The notes: generated by a model from the letters alone, not told the origin. DNA of 64,000 nt from an uncultured Clostridia bacterium (GCA_937907605.1 CALCYI010000073.1:1-64000), one strand, 5' to 3'. Counted from the stretch's first letter, positions 41,755 through 51,880 are shown. Numbers and translations: made by a program.

Positions 41755-42675
41755 TTATTTCCAGTCCTTAATAACCGACGGATTTGCAAAAATCTCATCC
41801 AGCTTTCTGAAAAACGGAATGATATCGGGATAATCATATGCGCGGTGGTCAAACGCCAGTGTCATAGGAAGAACCTGTTTAATGCCAAGCGACTTTTCGC
41901 CGTTTTCATCAACTACTACGGCAGGCTCGTCTCTGATTGAAAGAAGCGCAATTACGCAGGTCTGAGGCGGAACGATCTGAAGCATATAGCATCTCTGGCT
42001 GCCCTCGCGGTAAACGGAACCGAGATTAGATACAGTAATGGTTCCCTGCTCCAAATCCTTTTGTGAAAGGCGCTCGTGCTCGGGAATGGAATAATACTTC
42101 TTTTTCTCTTCGCCCTTAAGCGTTTCAACTCTGTGCTGACCGGGCATTTTTGAGCCGTAAAGACGTCTTGCCGCCTGAAGCACCTTGCCTTTTTTCAGCC
42201 CCTGAAGCGTATCGTTAAGCGAAACGTCAAACAGCGCCTCGTTAATATCGGTATTCTTTGCTTTTTTAACGGTTTCCTTAACCGTTGCGTCCATTTCGGA
42301 AATTGACTTTTTCTCCATATCGCGGAGATTAACCGTCATCATTTCACCCGTCGGAAGCACCATAGGTACGGAAATGTTAATAGTATCATAAACCTTAAGC
42401 TTACCACGAACGAGCTTTCTGTCAAATTCAAGATGGGAATTGATAAGGGGCATTGCCTTGATACCCTCGGTGATGATTTTGAGCATAACGGAATTAACGG
42501 TAATTCTGTTTGCCTTATCCGCGCCCTCGTTCATTTCCTTAATTAAGGGCATAAGCTCGGTTACGTCCGCTTCGTAAGAAACTACGCTGTGAGCAATCGT
42601 TTCCCAGCTTTCACCGGTCATATTTGCTTTGATTTTTCTTGCTATGCCGAATATTTCTTCATTGTTGAGCCGCAT
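41755..42675 (-). CDS. 2-oxo acid dehydrogenase E2 catalytic-domain-like acyltransferase
   Basis: The 306-residue protein matches the CAT-like catalytic domain of E2 acyltransferases: GTITVSNLGSVYREGSQ and LAFDHRAYDYPDIIPFF. The active-site block normally reads DHRxxDG; here the glycine is tyrosine. It lacks lipoyl and peripheral-subunit-binding domains, and E1/E3 genes are absent nearby, so it is not a normal dehydrogenase component. Stand-alone proteins like this are common in gut Clostridia; substrate unknown. Confidence 0.83.
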   Translation of the reverse strand: MRLNNEEIFGIARKIKANMTGESWETIAHSVVSYEADVTELMPLIKEMNEGADKANRITVNSVMLKIITEGIKAMPLINSHLEFDRKLVRGKLKVYDTINISVPMVLPTGEMMTVNLRDMEKKSISEMDATVKETVKKAKNTDINEALFDVSLNDTLQGLKKGKVLQAARRLYGSKMPGQHRVETLKGEEKKKYYSIPEHERLSQKDLEQGTITVSNLGSVYREGSQRCYMLQIVPPQTCVIALLSIRDEPAVVVDENGEKSLGIKQVLPMTLAFDHRAYDYPDIIPFFRKLDEIFANPSVIKDWK

Positions 42676-42753
42676 TTTAAGTCCTCCGAAAAGTTAATTT
42701 CGATTAAATATAATAATACAATTTTTATGATTTTGTCAACAACAAAAAACTGA

Positions 42754-42782
42754 TTGAAATACAAATCAATATATGGTATACT
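42754..42782 (+). promoter_or_regulatory. Promoter of the DUF3048 gene
   Basis: TTGAAA (42754-42759) and TATACT (42777-42782), spacer 17. Confidence 0.65.
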
Positions 42783-42822
42783 GATTAAGTATTAACACAT
42801 AGATATATGGGTGGTGTCAGTG

Positions 42823-43875
42823 ATGAAAAGAATTATAGCAGTTATACTTTCGCTTATATTGGCGCTGTCGCTTTTCGGGTGCTCAAAGAAGGTTGAGGCG
42901 CCCTCGTCAACAAGTACGACGACCGTACCCGAGACCACGACCGAGCCCCTCCCGACGTATAATCCGTTCACGGGCGAGGAGGGCTTTAACAAGGCGGCGG
43001 TAGGCGTACGCCCCGTTGCAATAGTGGTTGAAAACCAGCACGACGCAAGACCGCAATGGGCAATTGGTACCTCGGACATCATCGTTGAGGGCGAGGTCGA
43101 AGGCGGAATTTCGCGTATGCTCTGGCTCTATGCGGACTACACGGCTGTACCGGAAAAGGTAGGTCCTATCCGCTCCGCGCGTCCGCCGTACGTAATATTC
43201 AGCGAATTCTTTGATGCGTTTTTCATCCATTGGGGCGGAAGCCATAACAATCAGGACTACGTAGGCGGCTACACGGTAATCAAGCGCGATAAGGTTAAGC
43301 ACCTCGACGGTATGAAGGGCGGTAAGCTCTTCGGCAGGGATAATACAAGACGGGTATCCTCCGAGCACAGAGGTATCCTCCACGGCGATAAAATAGCCGA
43401 GGCGATTAAGGAAAAGGGCTGGCGTACTAAGCTCAAAAGGAATCGCTTTTCATGGCTGAGCTTTAACGATACCCTTACCGACGCGGGTACCGACGAGGCT
43501 AAAATTGTTAACTGCAAATTCTCCTCAAGGACGGATACGAGAAAGTTTAACTTCACCCAGAAGGACGGGCTTTACCACACGATTGACTGGAAAACCGACG
43601 TAGCGTTCCAGAACATTATAATCCTTCTTGACAACACGCAGTATATTACCGTGCCTTATAAGGGCGCTACTACCACTTATCTTAATCACAAATACGACGG
43701 AGGAACGGGATATTACATCTCAAACGGTAAGAGAACGGTTATTACGTGGCAGGTCAAGGATAACAAGCTTTATCTTAAGACGGGCGACGGACAGTCCGAG
43801 CTGAAGATTAACAAGGGTAAGTCCTATATCGGACTTGCCTCCGCGAACAACGGCGGAACGATAACCTTTGAATAA
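42823..43875 (+). CDS. DUF3048 lipoprotein (YerB-like)
   Basis: The 350-residue lipoprotein (lipobox SLFGC) has a short Ser/Thr linker, then NPFTGEEGFNKAAVGVRPVAIVVEN, the GPIRSARPPYV block and IHWGGSHN, all conserved in DUF3048 proteins such as YerB. It is exported and membrane-anchored; function unknown. The ATG at 42823 is preferred over the GTG at 42811 because the signal sequence begins there. Confidence 0.88.
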   Translation: MKRIIAVILSLILALSLFGCSKKVEAPSSTSTTTVPETTTEPLPTYNPFTGEEGFNKAAVGVRPVAIVVENQHDARPQWAIGTSDIIVEGEVEGGISRMLWLYADYTAVPEKVGPIRSARPPYVIFSEFFDAFFIHWGGSHNNQDYVGGYTVIKRDKVKHLDGMKGGKLFGRDNTRRVSSEHRGILHGDKIAEAIKEKGWRTKLKRNRFSWLSFNDTLTDAGTDEAKIVNCKFSSRTDTRKFNFTQKDGLYHTIDWKTDVAFQNIIILLDNTQYITVPYKGATTTYLNHKYDGGTGYYISNGKRTVITWQVKDNKLYLKTGDGQSELKINKGKSYIGLASANNGGTITFE

Positions 43876-43883
43876 ATATTTTG

Positions 43884-43909
43884 AAAGGCGGCGAGCATCG
43901 TCGTCTTTT
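43884..43909 (+). terminator. Terminator after DUF3048 gene
   Basis: AAAGGCGGCGA pairs with TCGTCGTCTTT across a GCA loop (two G-U pairs). Confidence 0.65.
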
Positions 43910-43914
43910 ACTTA

Positions 43915-43943
43915 TTGACTAAACTGTAATAAAACATTATAAT
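43915..43943 (+). promoter_or_regulatory. Promoter of the GH27 operon
   Basis: TTGACT (43915-43920) and TATAAT (43938-43943), spacer 17, 38 bases before the ATG. Confidence 0.75.
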
Positions 43944-43980
43944 TATAATTACAATTAGAATTAGATTATTTTGAGGTAGT

Positions 43981-45297
43981 ATGTCTATGGGCAATTTTAA
44001 GGATTTTGCAAAAACGCCCCCCCTCGGCTGGAATAGCTGGGACTGCTTCGGCGCGGCGGTTAATGAAAAACAATTAAAGGAAAACGCCGACTATATGGCG
44101 AAATACCTAAAGCCGTACGGCTGGGAATACATAGTCTGCGACATTCAGTGGTATGAGCCGAAGGCGAAGGATAACGATTACAATAACTTTACCGAGCTCA
44201 CCACGGATAAGTACGGCAGGCTGCAGCCCGCGGTAAACCGCTTTCCGAGCGCAAGGGGTGGCAAGGGCTTTAAGCCTCTTGCGGACTACGTTCACTCGCT
44301 CGGGCTTAAGTTCGGAATACATATGATGAGGGGCGTTCCGCGTCAGGCGGTGCATAAAAACTGCCCGATTTTGGGCAGCACTCACACCTGCCGCGAGATT
44401 GCTCACCACTTTTCCGTATGCTCGTGGAATACCGATATGTACGGGCTTTATAACTGCGAGGGCGCTCAGGATTACTATAACTCAATAATAAATATGTACG
44501 CCGATTGGGGCGTTGATTTCATAAAGTGCGACGACATCTGCGTTACGGAATTCAGAAAGTGGGATAACCCCTATACCGCGGATTATGAAATTGAAATGCT
44601 CCGCCGCGCTATTGATTCCTGCGGGCGTGAAATCGTGCTTTCCCTCTCCCCCGGTCCCGCCGTAAGAAGCAAGGCAAAGCACCTTGGCGAAAACGCTAAT
44701 ATGTGGCGGCTTACGGGCGATTTCTGGGACAGATGGCAGCCTCTTCACGCCATGTTCGCAAAGTGTAAGGAATGGGAGGGCGTTACGAAAAGGGGTAATT
44801 ATCCAGACTGCGATATGCTCCCGCTCGGCAGACTTTCAAAAAACGGCACCTGCCACGGCGAAAGGAACCGCTATACGAGCTTCACAAAGCCCGAGCAGTA
44901 TACGCTTATGACGCTATGGGGGATATTTAAAAGTCCGCTTATGTTCGGCGGAAACCTCCCCGAAAACGACGAATTCACGCTCTCGCTTCTCACGAATGAG
45001 GAATACCTTAAAATGCACCGCTCCTGCCGCAATTCAAGGGAATATTTTAACAACGAAAAGCACGGCGGAAATACAATCGTATGGTGCGCCGACGGCAGAG
45101 GCTGCAAATATCTCGCCGTATTCAATACCGCTGAGCGCGCAAGGAAAATCCGCGTTGATTTAACCGATTTACTTACGCCCGATAAAAAATACAGGGCGTA
45201 CGACATATGGAATATAGAATACGTAAGCTGCACCTCAAAGGGCATTACAGCCGAGGCTGAGCCGCACGGCGCAAGACTTTTTAAAATTACTGAATAA
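43981..45297 (+). CDS. Glycoside hydrolase family 27 (alpha-galactosidase-like)
   Basis: The 438-residue protein has TPPLGWNSWDCFG (substrate loop, residues ~9-21), YIVCDIQWYEP, and VDFIKCDDIC with the nucleophile Asp near residue 183; the acid Asp lies in LTGDFWDRW. This is the GH27 fold acting on alpha-linked galactose or related sugars. No signal peptide is present, so it works in the cytoplasm. First gene of a three-gene run with the HTH and PI-PLC genes, which overlap it by one base each. Confidence 0.9.
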   Translation: MSMGNFKDFAKTPPLGWNSWDCFGAAVNEKQLKENADYMAKYLKPYGWEYIVCDIQWYEPKAKDNDYNNFTELTTDKYGRLQPAVNRFPSARGGKGFKPLADYVHSLGLKFGIHMMRGVPRQAVHKNCPILGSTHTCREIAHHFSVCSWNTDMYGLYNCEGAQDYYNSIINMYADWGVDFIKCDDICVTEFRKWDNPYTADYEIEMLRRAIDSCGREIVLSLSPGPAVRSKAKHLGENANMWRLTGDFWDRWQPLHAMFAKCKEWEGVTKRGNYPDCDMLPLGRLSKNGTCHGERNRYTSFTKPEQYTLMTLWGIFKSPLMFGGNLPENDEFTLSLLTNEEYLKMHRSCRNSREYFNNEKHGGNTIVWCADGRGCKYLAVFNTAERARKIRVDLTDLLTPDKKYRAYDIWNIEYVSCTSKGITAEAEPHGARLFKITE

Positions 45298-45869
45298 TGG
45301 GAATTTTTAAGAGAAGGGGCGGCTTGTCCGCCGAAAGAGCAGACGCGCTCAGGCGCTTCATCAACGAAAACTACATAGATTTAGAAAAAATTGAAAAGCG
45401 GAGCTTCGGCGCGTTTAGAGCAAGTAAGGCAAGCAGCGAGGAATACTATGAGGCTGAGGCGGCGCCTATGGCGTCAATGGCTATGCCCGCCCTTGACTCC
45501 TGCAGCCATCCCGATATTGACATTACGCTTGACGAAAGCTTTTCAGAAATGCTACTTCGCAAAATTGACGAAAAGGGCTTAAAGGACAGCGAGTGCTACA
45601 AGAAAGCGGGGATTGACCGTAAGCTTTTCTCAAAAATTCGCTCAAACCCCGAATACCGCCCGAGCAAGCCTACCGTAATTTCCTTTGCGATAGCTCTTGA
45701 GCTCACGCTCGAGGAAACCAACGAGCTTTTGCTAAAGGCGGGCTTTGCGCTTTCGCACAGCAGTAAATTTGACGTAATTATAGAATACTTTATTAAAAAC
45801 GGTATATACGATATATTCGAAATAAACACAGCACTATATGAATTCGACCAAAATCTGTTAAAGGTGTGA
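45297..45869 (+). CDS. HTH protein with conserved C-terminal domain
   Basis: The 190-residue protein has a variable Ala/Glu-rich first half and a C-terminal XRE-like domain: LLRKIDEKGLKDSECYKKAG, IDRKLFSKIRSNPEY and KPTVISFAIALELT. The same C-terminal domain is known to me fused to macro or other domains in Clostridia, of unknown function. Its ATG overlaps the TAA of the GH27 gene and its TGA overlaps the next ATG. Possibly a regulator of the run. Confidence 0.72.
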   Translation: MGIFKRRGGLSAERADALRRFINENYIDLEKIEKRSFGAFRASKASSEEYYEAEAAPMASMAMPALDSCSHPDIDITLDESFSEMLLRKIDEKGLKDSECYKKAGIDRKLFSKIRSNPEYRPSKPTVISFAIALELTLEETNELLLKAGFALSHSSKFDVIIEYFIKNGIYDIFEINTALYEFDQNLLKV

Positions 45870-48800
45870 TGAATATGAAAAAAAGACTATTATCGCTTTT
45901 TCTCTCCTTCGTATTAGTATTAACGGCGGCGTTATCCGCGCCGTTTTCCGCCGCAGCAGCTTCGTCGACGGAGCAGGCAGTGCTGCTGTCCTCGGTTGCG
46001 ACGTCCGACTGGATGAGCGCAATAAGGGGCGAAACAAAGCTTACGGAAATTACGATACCCGGCACGCACGATTCCTGCGCAAGAAAATTTGCAAACGAGG
46101 ACGCATTCGGTATCACTTCGGGCATAGCAAAATGCCAGAGCCTTAATATTACCGAGCAGCTCAACGCGGGTATACGTTATCTTGATATTCGGTGCGAGGT
46201 TGACTCCTCAACCTATTCAATAAAGACCGTTCACGGCTCGGTTGACTGCTGGAACGGCAACGATTACTACTACCTTGATTACGTTTTTCAGGATATTTAC
46301 AACTGGCTTGCCGAGCACCCGAGCGAAACCGTACTTGTGTCAATAAAAGAGGACGACGGCGACGCGGGCGCTGCGGTATTTACCTCCGCGGTTTATGAAT
46401 ACATACACGGCTACGGGCAGAGTAAATACTTTTACGGCTCGGACTATGTCTATACGGATTATTGGTATCTCGGCAAGAGCGTCCCCACACTCGACGCGGT
46501 ACGCGGAAAATGCGTGCTTATGAACCGCTTTGACCAGATTATAGCTACCTCGGGCTCGACGGCGAGCGAGGAGGAAAGCGGTCAGAAGGTTAAATGGGGC
46601 GATTATTCGGGCACGAACTACTCCACTCCCGTATACGATAACGTTACTAACACAAATACGGGCGTAGGCACCTTCCACGTTCAGGACCACTACAAATGGA
46701 ATACGCAAAGTAAAATAAACGCAACTCAGGAGATGCTTTCTCTCGGTCATTGGAGAGGAGAATACTACTTTAACTTCTCTTCAACCGTCAGCGATTCCAC
46801 CATACCAAATCCCTCAAATCTTGCCTCCACGGTTAACGCAGCGTATCCGAACTTTACCTATAACCTTACAAAGCCCTCGGGTATTTTCGCTATGGATTTC
46901 GCGACGAGCGACCTTGCGAGGTATATCATTAAGAATAACGAGGCGGTTTCAAATCTTGTTACAGGCACCGACGGAAATATAACCTACGAAATCAACCGTC
47001 TTACAGGAACGCTCACCATAAGCGGCAGCGGCGCTATGAACGACTACGCGCTTGATTCAAACAGCGGTATCAAGGATAAGGGCACGACTGCTCCGTGGGG
47101 CGACCAGATTAAAAACTGCCTCTTCGACGGACAGTACAATACGGACATTATTACGAGTATTGTGGTAAACGACGGCGTTACCTCAATCGGAGATTATGCC
47201 TTTTACGGCTTTGACAACGTTACAAGTATTCAGCTTCCCGATTCGGTTACCTCAATCGGCACGGGCGCAATTCCCGAAAACGCAAGCACTGATTATTACA
47301 GCGTTAATGTCAAGGCGGGCAATATCTCCAAGGAGAGCGCCAATCCCTTTGCGGGCAAAACGCTCAGCGGCGTTACGATAAAGTACACCCAGAAATGCGA
47401 TACTGACCGCGGCTGGAACAACTCGATTATTAACTTCTCAACGGGGAACAACGCCGACAACCGTTACTTTATTTTGATGACTAACGGCACGATTCTCTTC
47501 AACGACGGCAACGGCGGCGCGGGCGGCTGGAATAACTGTTACTTTGACCTTAACACCTCGTCTGAGGTTAACACAACAGGACAGGGCTGGGTTGATATTA
47601 CCGTAACGATTTATAAAAACTCGAGCGGTCAGCACATTCTTGATTACTATATAAACAATACTCTTGCAAAGACCTATAACCTCAGCGAGAACTGCGCCTC
47701 GGGCTATCCCAACGGCGTGAGCGGCAGCGACGGTATTTTCTCGTTCCTCTCCTCCCCCGATATTAAGCTTTACTACGGCGCGACCTTTAATATCTACAAT
47801 ATGGGCGGCACGACGGACTGCTACCTTGACAGCGCAGAATTTTACGACTATGCGCTCTCAGCCGCGCAGCTTGTACCCGTTTATGAAAACACCTTTACGG
47901 ATTCACTCGGAGGTACTGCCGTTACGGGAAGAAGCGACGGCGGTTACAGCGTATATCACCAGACGACCGACAACGACGGACGAAGCGGCACGGCTTACTT
48001 ACCGTACAGCAATACGGGTGCAAGCGGTACTAATTACGTTATTACAAACGAAAGCCCGTTTGCAAATCTCTATACCTCAAACGGCTTTGCGGTAAGCTTC
48101 TGGCAGAGGATTAACGGGAACTACTGGGGCGACCGCGAGTCGATAACCTTTGCGCAGGGCGAAATCGGAGAAATGAAATACTTCACTCTCGGCTCCGACG
48201 GATATATACGCTTCAATAACGGCAACGGCGGCAGCGACTCCTCGCTCTCCTCCGCGGGACTGTATTTTGACTACACCACTGCCAATTCCGCCATTACAAA
48301 ACAGCAGTGGCATTTTATAACCTATAATATTATCGACGACCACAACTTTAAGGTTTACGTGGACGGCGTATTAACCGCTACGGTATACGCCGCGGGTACG
48401 TCACAGTATCAGTCAAGCGGCGGGCTTATGAGCTTCCTTGCAAGCCCGAGCACGAAGCTTTATCTCGGCTCGTACACTCCCTACTGGGGAACGCCGACGC
48501 TTTCGCTCGATGACGTGATGTGCTTCTGCGAAACACTTACAGATTCAGAGGTTGCGGCGCTTTATAAGACCGAAACAAATAACGCAGGCGCAGCCTTCAC
48601 GACCGACTTCGTCACCGCACCCGAAAAAGTGAGCGGCTCAATGCTTCACTACGACAGCTTTGACGGAAAAACGGGAGTACTCTATCTCCCGACCTGCTCG
48701 GCCGAAGGCGAAATTGCGGTTTACGTTGACGGCGTTCAGACTACGAACCTCAGCGCAATTCCCGAAAATACGGTAGTTGAGGTGCGCTACACGGGAAGCG

Positions 48801-49969
48801 GCACGGTTAAGCAGTGGACTGTGACAAATTCAGGCGGAACGCTGACCTCGACCGATTCAACATATTCATTCACTCTCACCTCGGATACTAAGGTTGACGT
48901 AGAGCTCGTATATGTAGCTCAGGTTGATACCTCTGCGCTCGAGGCGGCAATCGCCCTCTTAAATAACTATCAGCAGGCGGATTACACCACCGATTCGTAT
49001 AACGCGCTCGTCAATGCGGTATCCGCGGGAAGCGAAGCTTTGAGCAGCTCCTCACAGACGGATATAGACAGCGCGACAGCGAATATTCTTGAGGCGATAT
49101 ATAACCTCGTACCCTTCCTTACTCTTACCGTTTCAAGTGAAACGGGAGGAACCACAAGCGTTATGCATACGGGACTTGTAACCGCCCAGAGCAGCGGCAC
49201 CTTCCACCCGTATTTCGGCGATTCGGTATACCTTACCGCAAGCGCGGATAGCGGCTACGTCTTTGCAGGCTGGTATGAAAAGAGGACTCACCGTATTCTC
49301 TCAACTAATTCGGCATACACGCTTATCATCTCCTCAAATACCGATTTAAAGCCCCTGTTTAAGCTCAGCGGCGCTTCAACGCTAACCTTTGCTAACGACA
49401 ACGGCTACATAGCGCGTATTGTGAATAAGCTTCCATCCTCTTGGGCGGCGACCGACAGTATAGCTTCTCTTTGTCCCTCAGTTCCCTACCACTACGGCGG
49501 AACTAACGGGCACTGGGATTACGATAACGCGGCTGTCCTCGCTGCGCTTGCCGCAGGTAACGACGTTACGGTTTATCCCGCTTATACGGAAAGCACGGTT
49601 ACCGAGCCGGATATTCCCGTTGCTACCGATGGTATCCCCGCGCTCACGCTGACGCTTGATATTGACTGGGACGAATACGTTGCCTCCTATATTATGGCGC
49701 TCGGAGTACCCGAGGGCTGCGAGGTTGTTGAAAAGGGCATAGCCTTTAAATTCAGCTCCTCCGACAGCTTCCACCCGTCTGATTTCGACCTGACGCTCGA
49801 CAATAAAACCACAACCTCAAAGTTCAATACAGAAGAGGACAGCGGAGTGTTTATCGTCAACGTAAGGAACTTCTCCTCATACTCCTGGGCGGCAAAGGCG
49901 TACTGTACCTACTATGATGAAAATCACGTGCTCCGCGTCGCTTATTCGGAGCAGGTAAATTACGGATAA
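45869..49969 (+). CDS. Large secreted PI-PLC, LamG and BspA-repeat protein
   Basis: The 1366-residue exported protein has a signal peptide (to ~ASA near 32), a phosphatidylinositol-specific phospholipase C X domain (IPGTHDSCARK near 55 with the general-base His, YLDIRCEV and TVHGSVDCW with the second His), a BspA-like leucine-rich segment (~380-460), two concanavalin/LamG-like domains (~480-620, ~650-870), a helical FIVAR-like module (~1010-1075), an InlB-type beta-repeat (SGYVFAGWYEKRTH) and a final ~100 residues. No LPXTG is visible. ATG at 45869 (coupled) or 45875 are both possible. It may act on GPI/PI-type lipids of host or diet. Confidence 0.88.
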   Translation: MNMKKRLLSLFLSFVLVLTAALSAPFSAAAASSTEQAVLLSSVATSDWMSAIRGETKLTEITIPGTHDSCARKFANEDAFGITSGIAKCQSLNITEQLNAGIRYLDIRCEVDSSTYSIKTVHGSVDCWNGNDYYYLDYVFQDIYNWLAEHPSETVLVSIKEDDGDAGAAVFTSAVYEYIHGYGQSKYFYGSDYVYTDYWYLGKSVPTLDAVRGKCVLMNRFDQIIATSGSTASEEESGQKVKWGDYSGTNYSTPVYDNVTNTNTGVGTFHVQDHYKWNTQSKINATQEMLSLGHWRGEYYFNFSSTVSDSTIPNPSNLASTVNAAYPNFTYNLTKPSGIFAMDFATSDLARYIIKNNEAVSNLVTGTDGNITYEINRLTGTLTISGSGAMNDYALDSNSGIKDKGTTAPWGDQIKNCLFDGQYNTDIITSIVVNDGVTSIGDYAFYGFDNVTSIQLPDSVTSIGTGAIPENASTDYYSVNVKAGNISKESANPFAGKTLSGVTIKYTQKCDTDRGWNNSIINFSTGNNADNRYFILMTNGTILFNDGNGGAGGWNNCYFDLNTSSEVNTTGQGWVDITVTIYKNSSGQHILDYYINNTLAKTYNLSENCASGYPNGVSGSDGIFSFLSSPDIKLYYGATFNIYNMGGTTDCYLDSAEFYDYALSAAQLVPVYENTFTDSLGGTAVTGRSDGGYSVYHQTTDNDGRSGTAYLPYSNTGASGTNYVITNESPFANLYTSNGFAVSFWQRINGNYWGDRESITFAQGEIGEMKYFTLGSDGYIRFNNGNGGSDSSLSSAGLYFDYTTANSAITKQQWHFITYNIIDDHNFKVYVDGVLTATVYAAGTSQYQSSGGLMSFLASPSTKLYLGSYTPYWGTPTLSLDDVMCFCETLTDSEVAALYKTETNNAGAAFTTDFVTAPEKVSGSMLHYDSFDGKTGVLYLPTCSAEGEIAVYVDGVQTTNLSAIPENTVVEVRYTGSGTVKQWTVTNSGGTLTSTDSTYSFTLTSDTKVDVELVYVAQVDTSALEAAIALLNNYQQADYTTDSYNALVNAVSAGSEALSSSSQTDIDSATANILEAIYNLVPFLTLTVSSETGGTTSVMHTGLVTAQSSGTFHPYFGDSVYLTASADSGYVFAGWYEKRTHRILSTNSAYTLIISSNTDLKPLFKLSGASTLTFANDNGYIARIVNKLPSSWAATDSIASLCPSVPYHYGGTNGHWDYDNAAVLAALAAGNDVTVYPAYTESTVTEPDIPVATDGIPALTLTLDIDWDEYVASYIMALGVPEGCEVVEKGIAFKFSSSDSFHPSDFDLTLDNKTTTSKFNTEEDSGVFIVNVRNFSSYSWAAKAYCTYYDENHVLRVAYSEQVNYG

Positions 49970-49987
49970 AAATAAATTAAATACATC

Positions 49988-50016
49988 TTGAATGTTAATA
50001 TTAAATTGAGTATAAT
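49988..50016 (+). promoter_or_regulatory. Promoter of the GGGtGRT operon
   Basis: TTGAAT (49988-49993) and TATAAT (50011-50016), spacer 17, 50 bases before the start; AAGGAG precedes the ATG. Confidence 0.72.
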
Positions 50017-50066
50017 ATATGCGATAAAATTTTATATTTTAAATAACTTGGAAGGAGTTAAATAAA

Positions 50067-50759
50067 ATGATTTATTCACATGAAGTTGAAATGATGTGTC
50101 CCGTAGCACAGGGTGTTGCTCACGGCGCAGCTCCGATTCCCGAGGAAGCAAAATGGGTTAAGGCAAAGGAAATTTCCGACATCTCAGGCTTCACTCACGG
50201 CATTGGCTGGTGTGCTCCTCAGCAGGGCACCTGCAAGCTTTCCCTTAACGTTAAGGACGGCGTTATTCAGGAAGCGCTTGTTGAGACCATAGGCTGCTCC
50301 GGTATGACACATTCTGCGGCAATGGCTTCCGAAATTCTTCCCGGAAGAACTATTCTTGAGGCGCTTAATACCGACCTCGTATGCGACGCTATTAATACCG
50401 CTATGAGAGAGCTCTTCCTTCAGATAGTATACGGACGTACCCAGTCCGCATTCTCAGAGGGCGGCCTTGTAATCGGCGCAGGTCTTGAGGATTTAGGCAA
50501 GGGACTTCGTTCACAGATCGGTACGCTCTACGGCACAATCGCCAAGGGTCCCCGTTATCTTGAGATGACCGACGGCTATATCACGGGCATTGCTCTCAAC
50601 GAGGACGACGAAATTATCGGCTACAAGTTCGTTAACTTCGGCAAGATGATGGACTTCATCAAAGCCGGCGACGACGCTAACACCGCTTTTGAAAAAGCTC
50701 AGGGACAGTACGGCAGAGTTGACGACGCGGTTAAAGTAATCGACCCGAGAAAAGAATAA
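50067..50759 (+). CDS. NifU-like iron-sulfur scaffold family partner of GGGtGRT protein
   Basis: The 230-residue protein has CAPQQGTCKLSLNVKDGVIQ and ETIGCSGMTHSAAMASEIL, the cysteine pattern of iron-sulfur assembly scaffold (NifU/IscU N-terminal-like) proteins. It always accompanies the GGGtGRT gene in Firmicutes as far as I know. Its biochemical role is not established. Confidence 0.82.
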   Translation: MIYSHEVEMMCPVAQGVAHGAAPIPEEAKWVKAKEISDISGFTHGIGWCAPQQGTCKLSLNVKDGVIQEALVETIGCSGMTHSAAMASEILPGRTILEALNTDLVCDAINTAMRELFLQIVYGRTQSAFSEGGLVIGAGLEDLGKGLRSQIGTLYGTIAKGPRYLEMTDGYITGIALNEDDEIIGYKFVNFGKMMDFIKAGDDANTAFEKAQGQYGRVDDAVKVIDPRKE

Positions 50760-50777
50760 GAACAGGAGGATTATATA

Positions 50778-51776
50778 ATGGCTTTATTTGAATCATATGA
50801 AAGAAGAGAAAAGCAAATCCTTGCTGTTCTCGAAAAGTACGATATTAAATCAATCGAAGAGTGCAGAGAAATCTGTCAGGCAAAGGGCTTTGACCCGTAC
50901 AAAATCACCGAGGGCATTCAGCCTATCTGCTTTGAAAACGCAAAGTGGGCTTACACCGTAGGCTGTGCAATCGCTCTTAAGAAGGGTTGCACGAGAGCTG
51001 CGGACGCCGCTGCTGCAATCGGCGAGGGACTCCAGGCTTTCTGTATCCCGGGTTCTGTTGCCGACCAGAGAAAAGTAGGTCTCGGCCACGGTAACCTCGG
51101 CAAAATGCTCCTTGAGGAAGAAACCGAATGCTTCGCCTTCCTTGCAGGCCACGAGAGCTTCGCAGCCGCTGAGGGAGCTATCGGTATCGCAGAAAAGGCT
51201 AATAAGGTAAGGAAGCAGCCGCTGCGCGTTATCCTTAACGGTCTCGGCAAGGACGCTGCTCAGATTATTGCAAGAGTTAACGGCTTTACCTATGTTGAAA
51301 CCGAAATGGATTACTACACCGGCGAGGTTAAGGAAGTTTTTCGCAAGGCTTATTCAACAGGTCTGCGTGCTAAGGTTAACTGCTACGGCGCAAACGACGT
51401 AACAGAGGGCGTTGCAATTATGTGGAAAGAGGGCGTTGACGTTTCCATCACAGGTAACTCCACCAATCCGACAAGATTCCAGCACCCCGTTGCAGGCACA
51501 TACAAAAAGGAATGTGTTGAAAGAGGCAAGAAGTACTTCTCAGTTGCGTCCGGCGGAGGCACAGGCAGAACCCTCCACCCAGATAATATGGCTGCAGGTC
51601 CCGCTTCCTACGGTATGACCGACACCATGGGACGTATGCACTCCGACGCACAGTTTGCAGGCTCCTCCTCCGTTCCCGCTCACGTTGAAATGATGGGACT
51701 CATCGGTATGGGTAACAACCCAATGGTTGGCGCAACAGTTGCCTGCGCAGTTGCGGTTGAAGAGGCTACAAAGTAA
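50778..51776 (+). CDS. GGGtGRT protein; 3' end supplied by element 2
   Basis: The 332-residue protein contains the name-giving ASGGGTGRTLHPDNM near residue 258 and conserved GHGNLGKMLLEEETECFAFL. The family is widespread in anaerobic Firmicutes; its function is unknown. The final 30 codons lie in a region repeated at 61560-61652 with only synonymous differences, so the end of this gene appears to have been replaced by an element-borne copy on integration. It was preceded by its scaffold-like partner 18 bases upstream. Confidence 0.88.
   Translation: MALFESYERREKQILAVLEKYDIKSIEECREICQAKGFDPYKITEGIQPICFENAKWAYTVGCAIALKKGCTRAADAAAAIGEGLQAFCIPGSVADQRKVGLGHGNLGKMLLEEETECFAFLAGHESFAAAEGAIGIAEKANKVRKQPLRVILNGLGKDAAQIIARVNGFTYVETEMDYYTGEVKEVFRKAYSTGLRAKVNCYGANDVTEGVAIMWKEGVDVSITGNSTNPTRFQHPVAGTYKKECVERGKKYFSVASGGGTGRTLHPDNMAAGPASYGMTDTMGRMHSDAQFAGSSSVPAHVEMMGLIGMGNNPMVGATVACAVAVEEATK
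51683..51776 (+). repeat. Left junction of element 2 within the GGGtGRT gene end
   Basis: The 94 bases match 61559-61652 at 82 positions. The first 18 bases are identical; after that 12 differences occur, all in third codon positions or the stop codon. The crossover probably lies in the identical 18-base start. The distance between copies is 9,876 bp. Confidence 0.85.
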
Positions 51777-51880
51777 AAGCGTGTAATACAGCCATTTTTC
51801 AGCGTTTTAAGTTGAAAAATATTTGTGCCGATACACCTTTATTTCAGGTATCTGATAAAGTTAAATAAACAAATAGTTGG

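Noticed and set aside
46340..46750. Minus-strand frame opposite the PI-PLC gene
   Set aside because: No ribosome site or conserved motif; shadow of the real gene, as are the other antisense frames in 46-50 kb.
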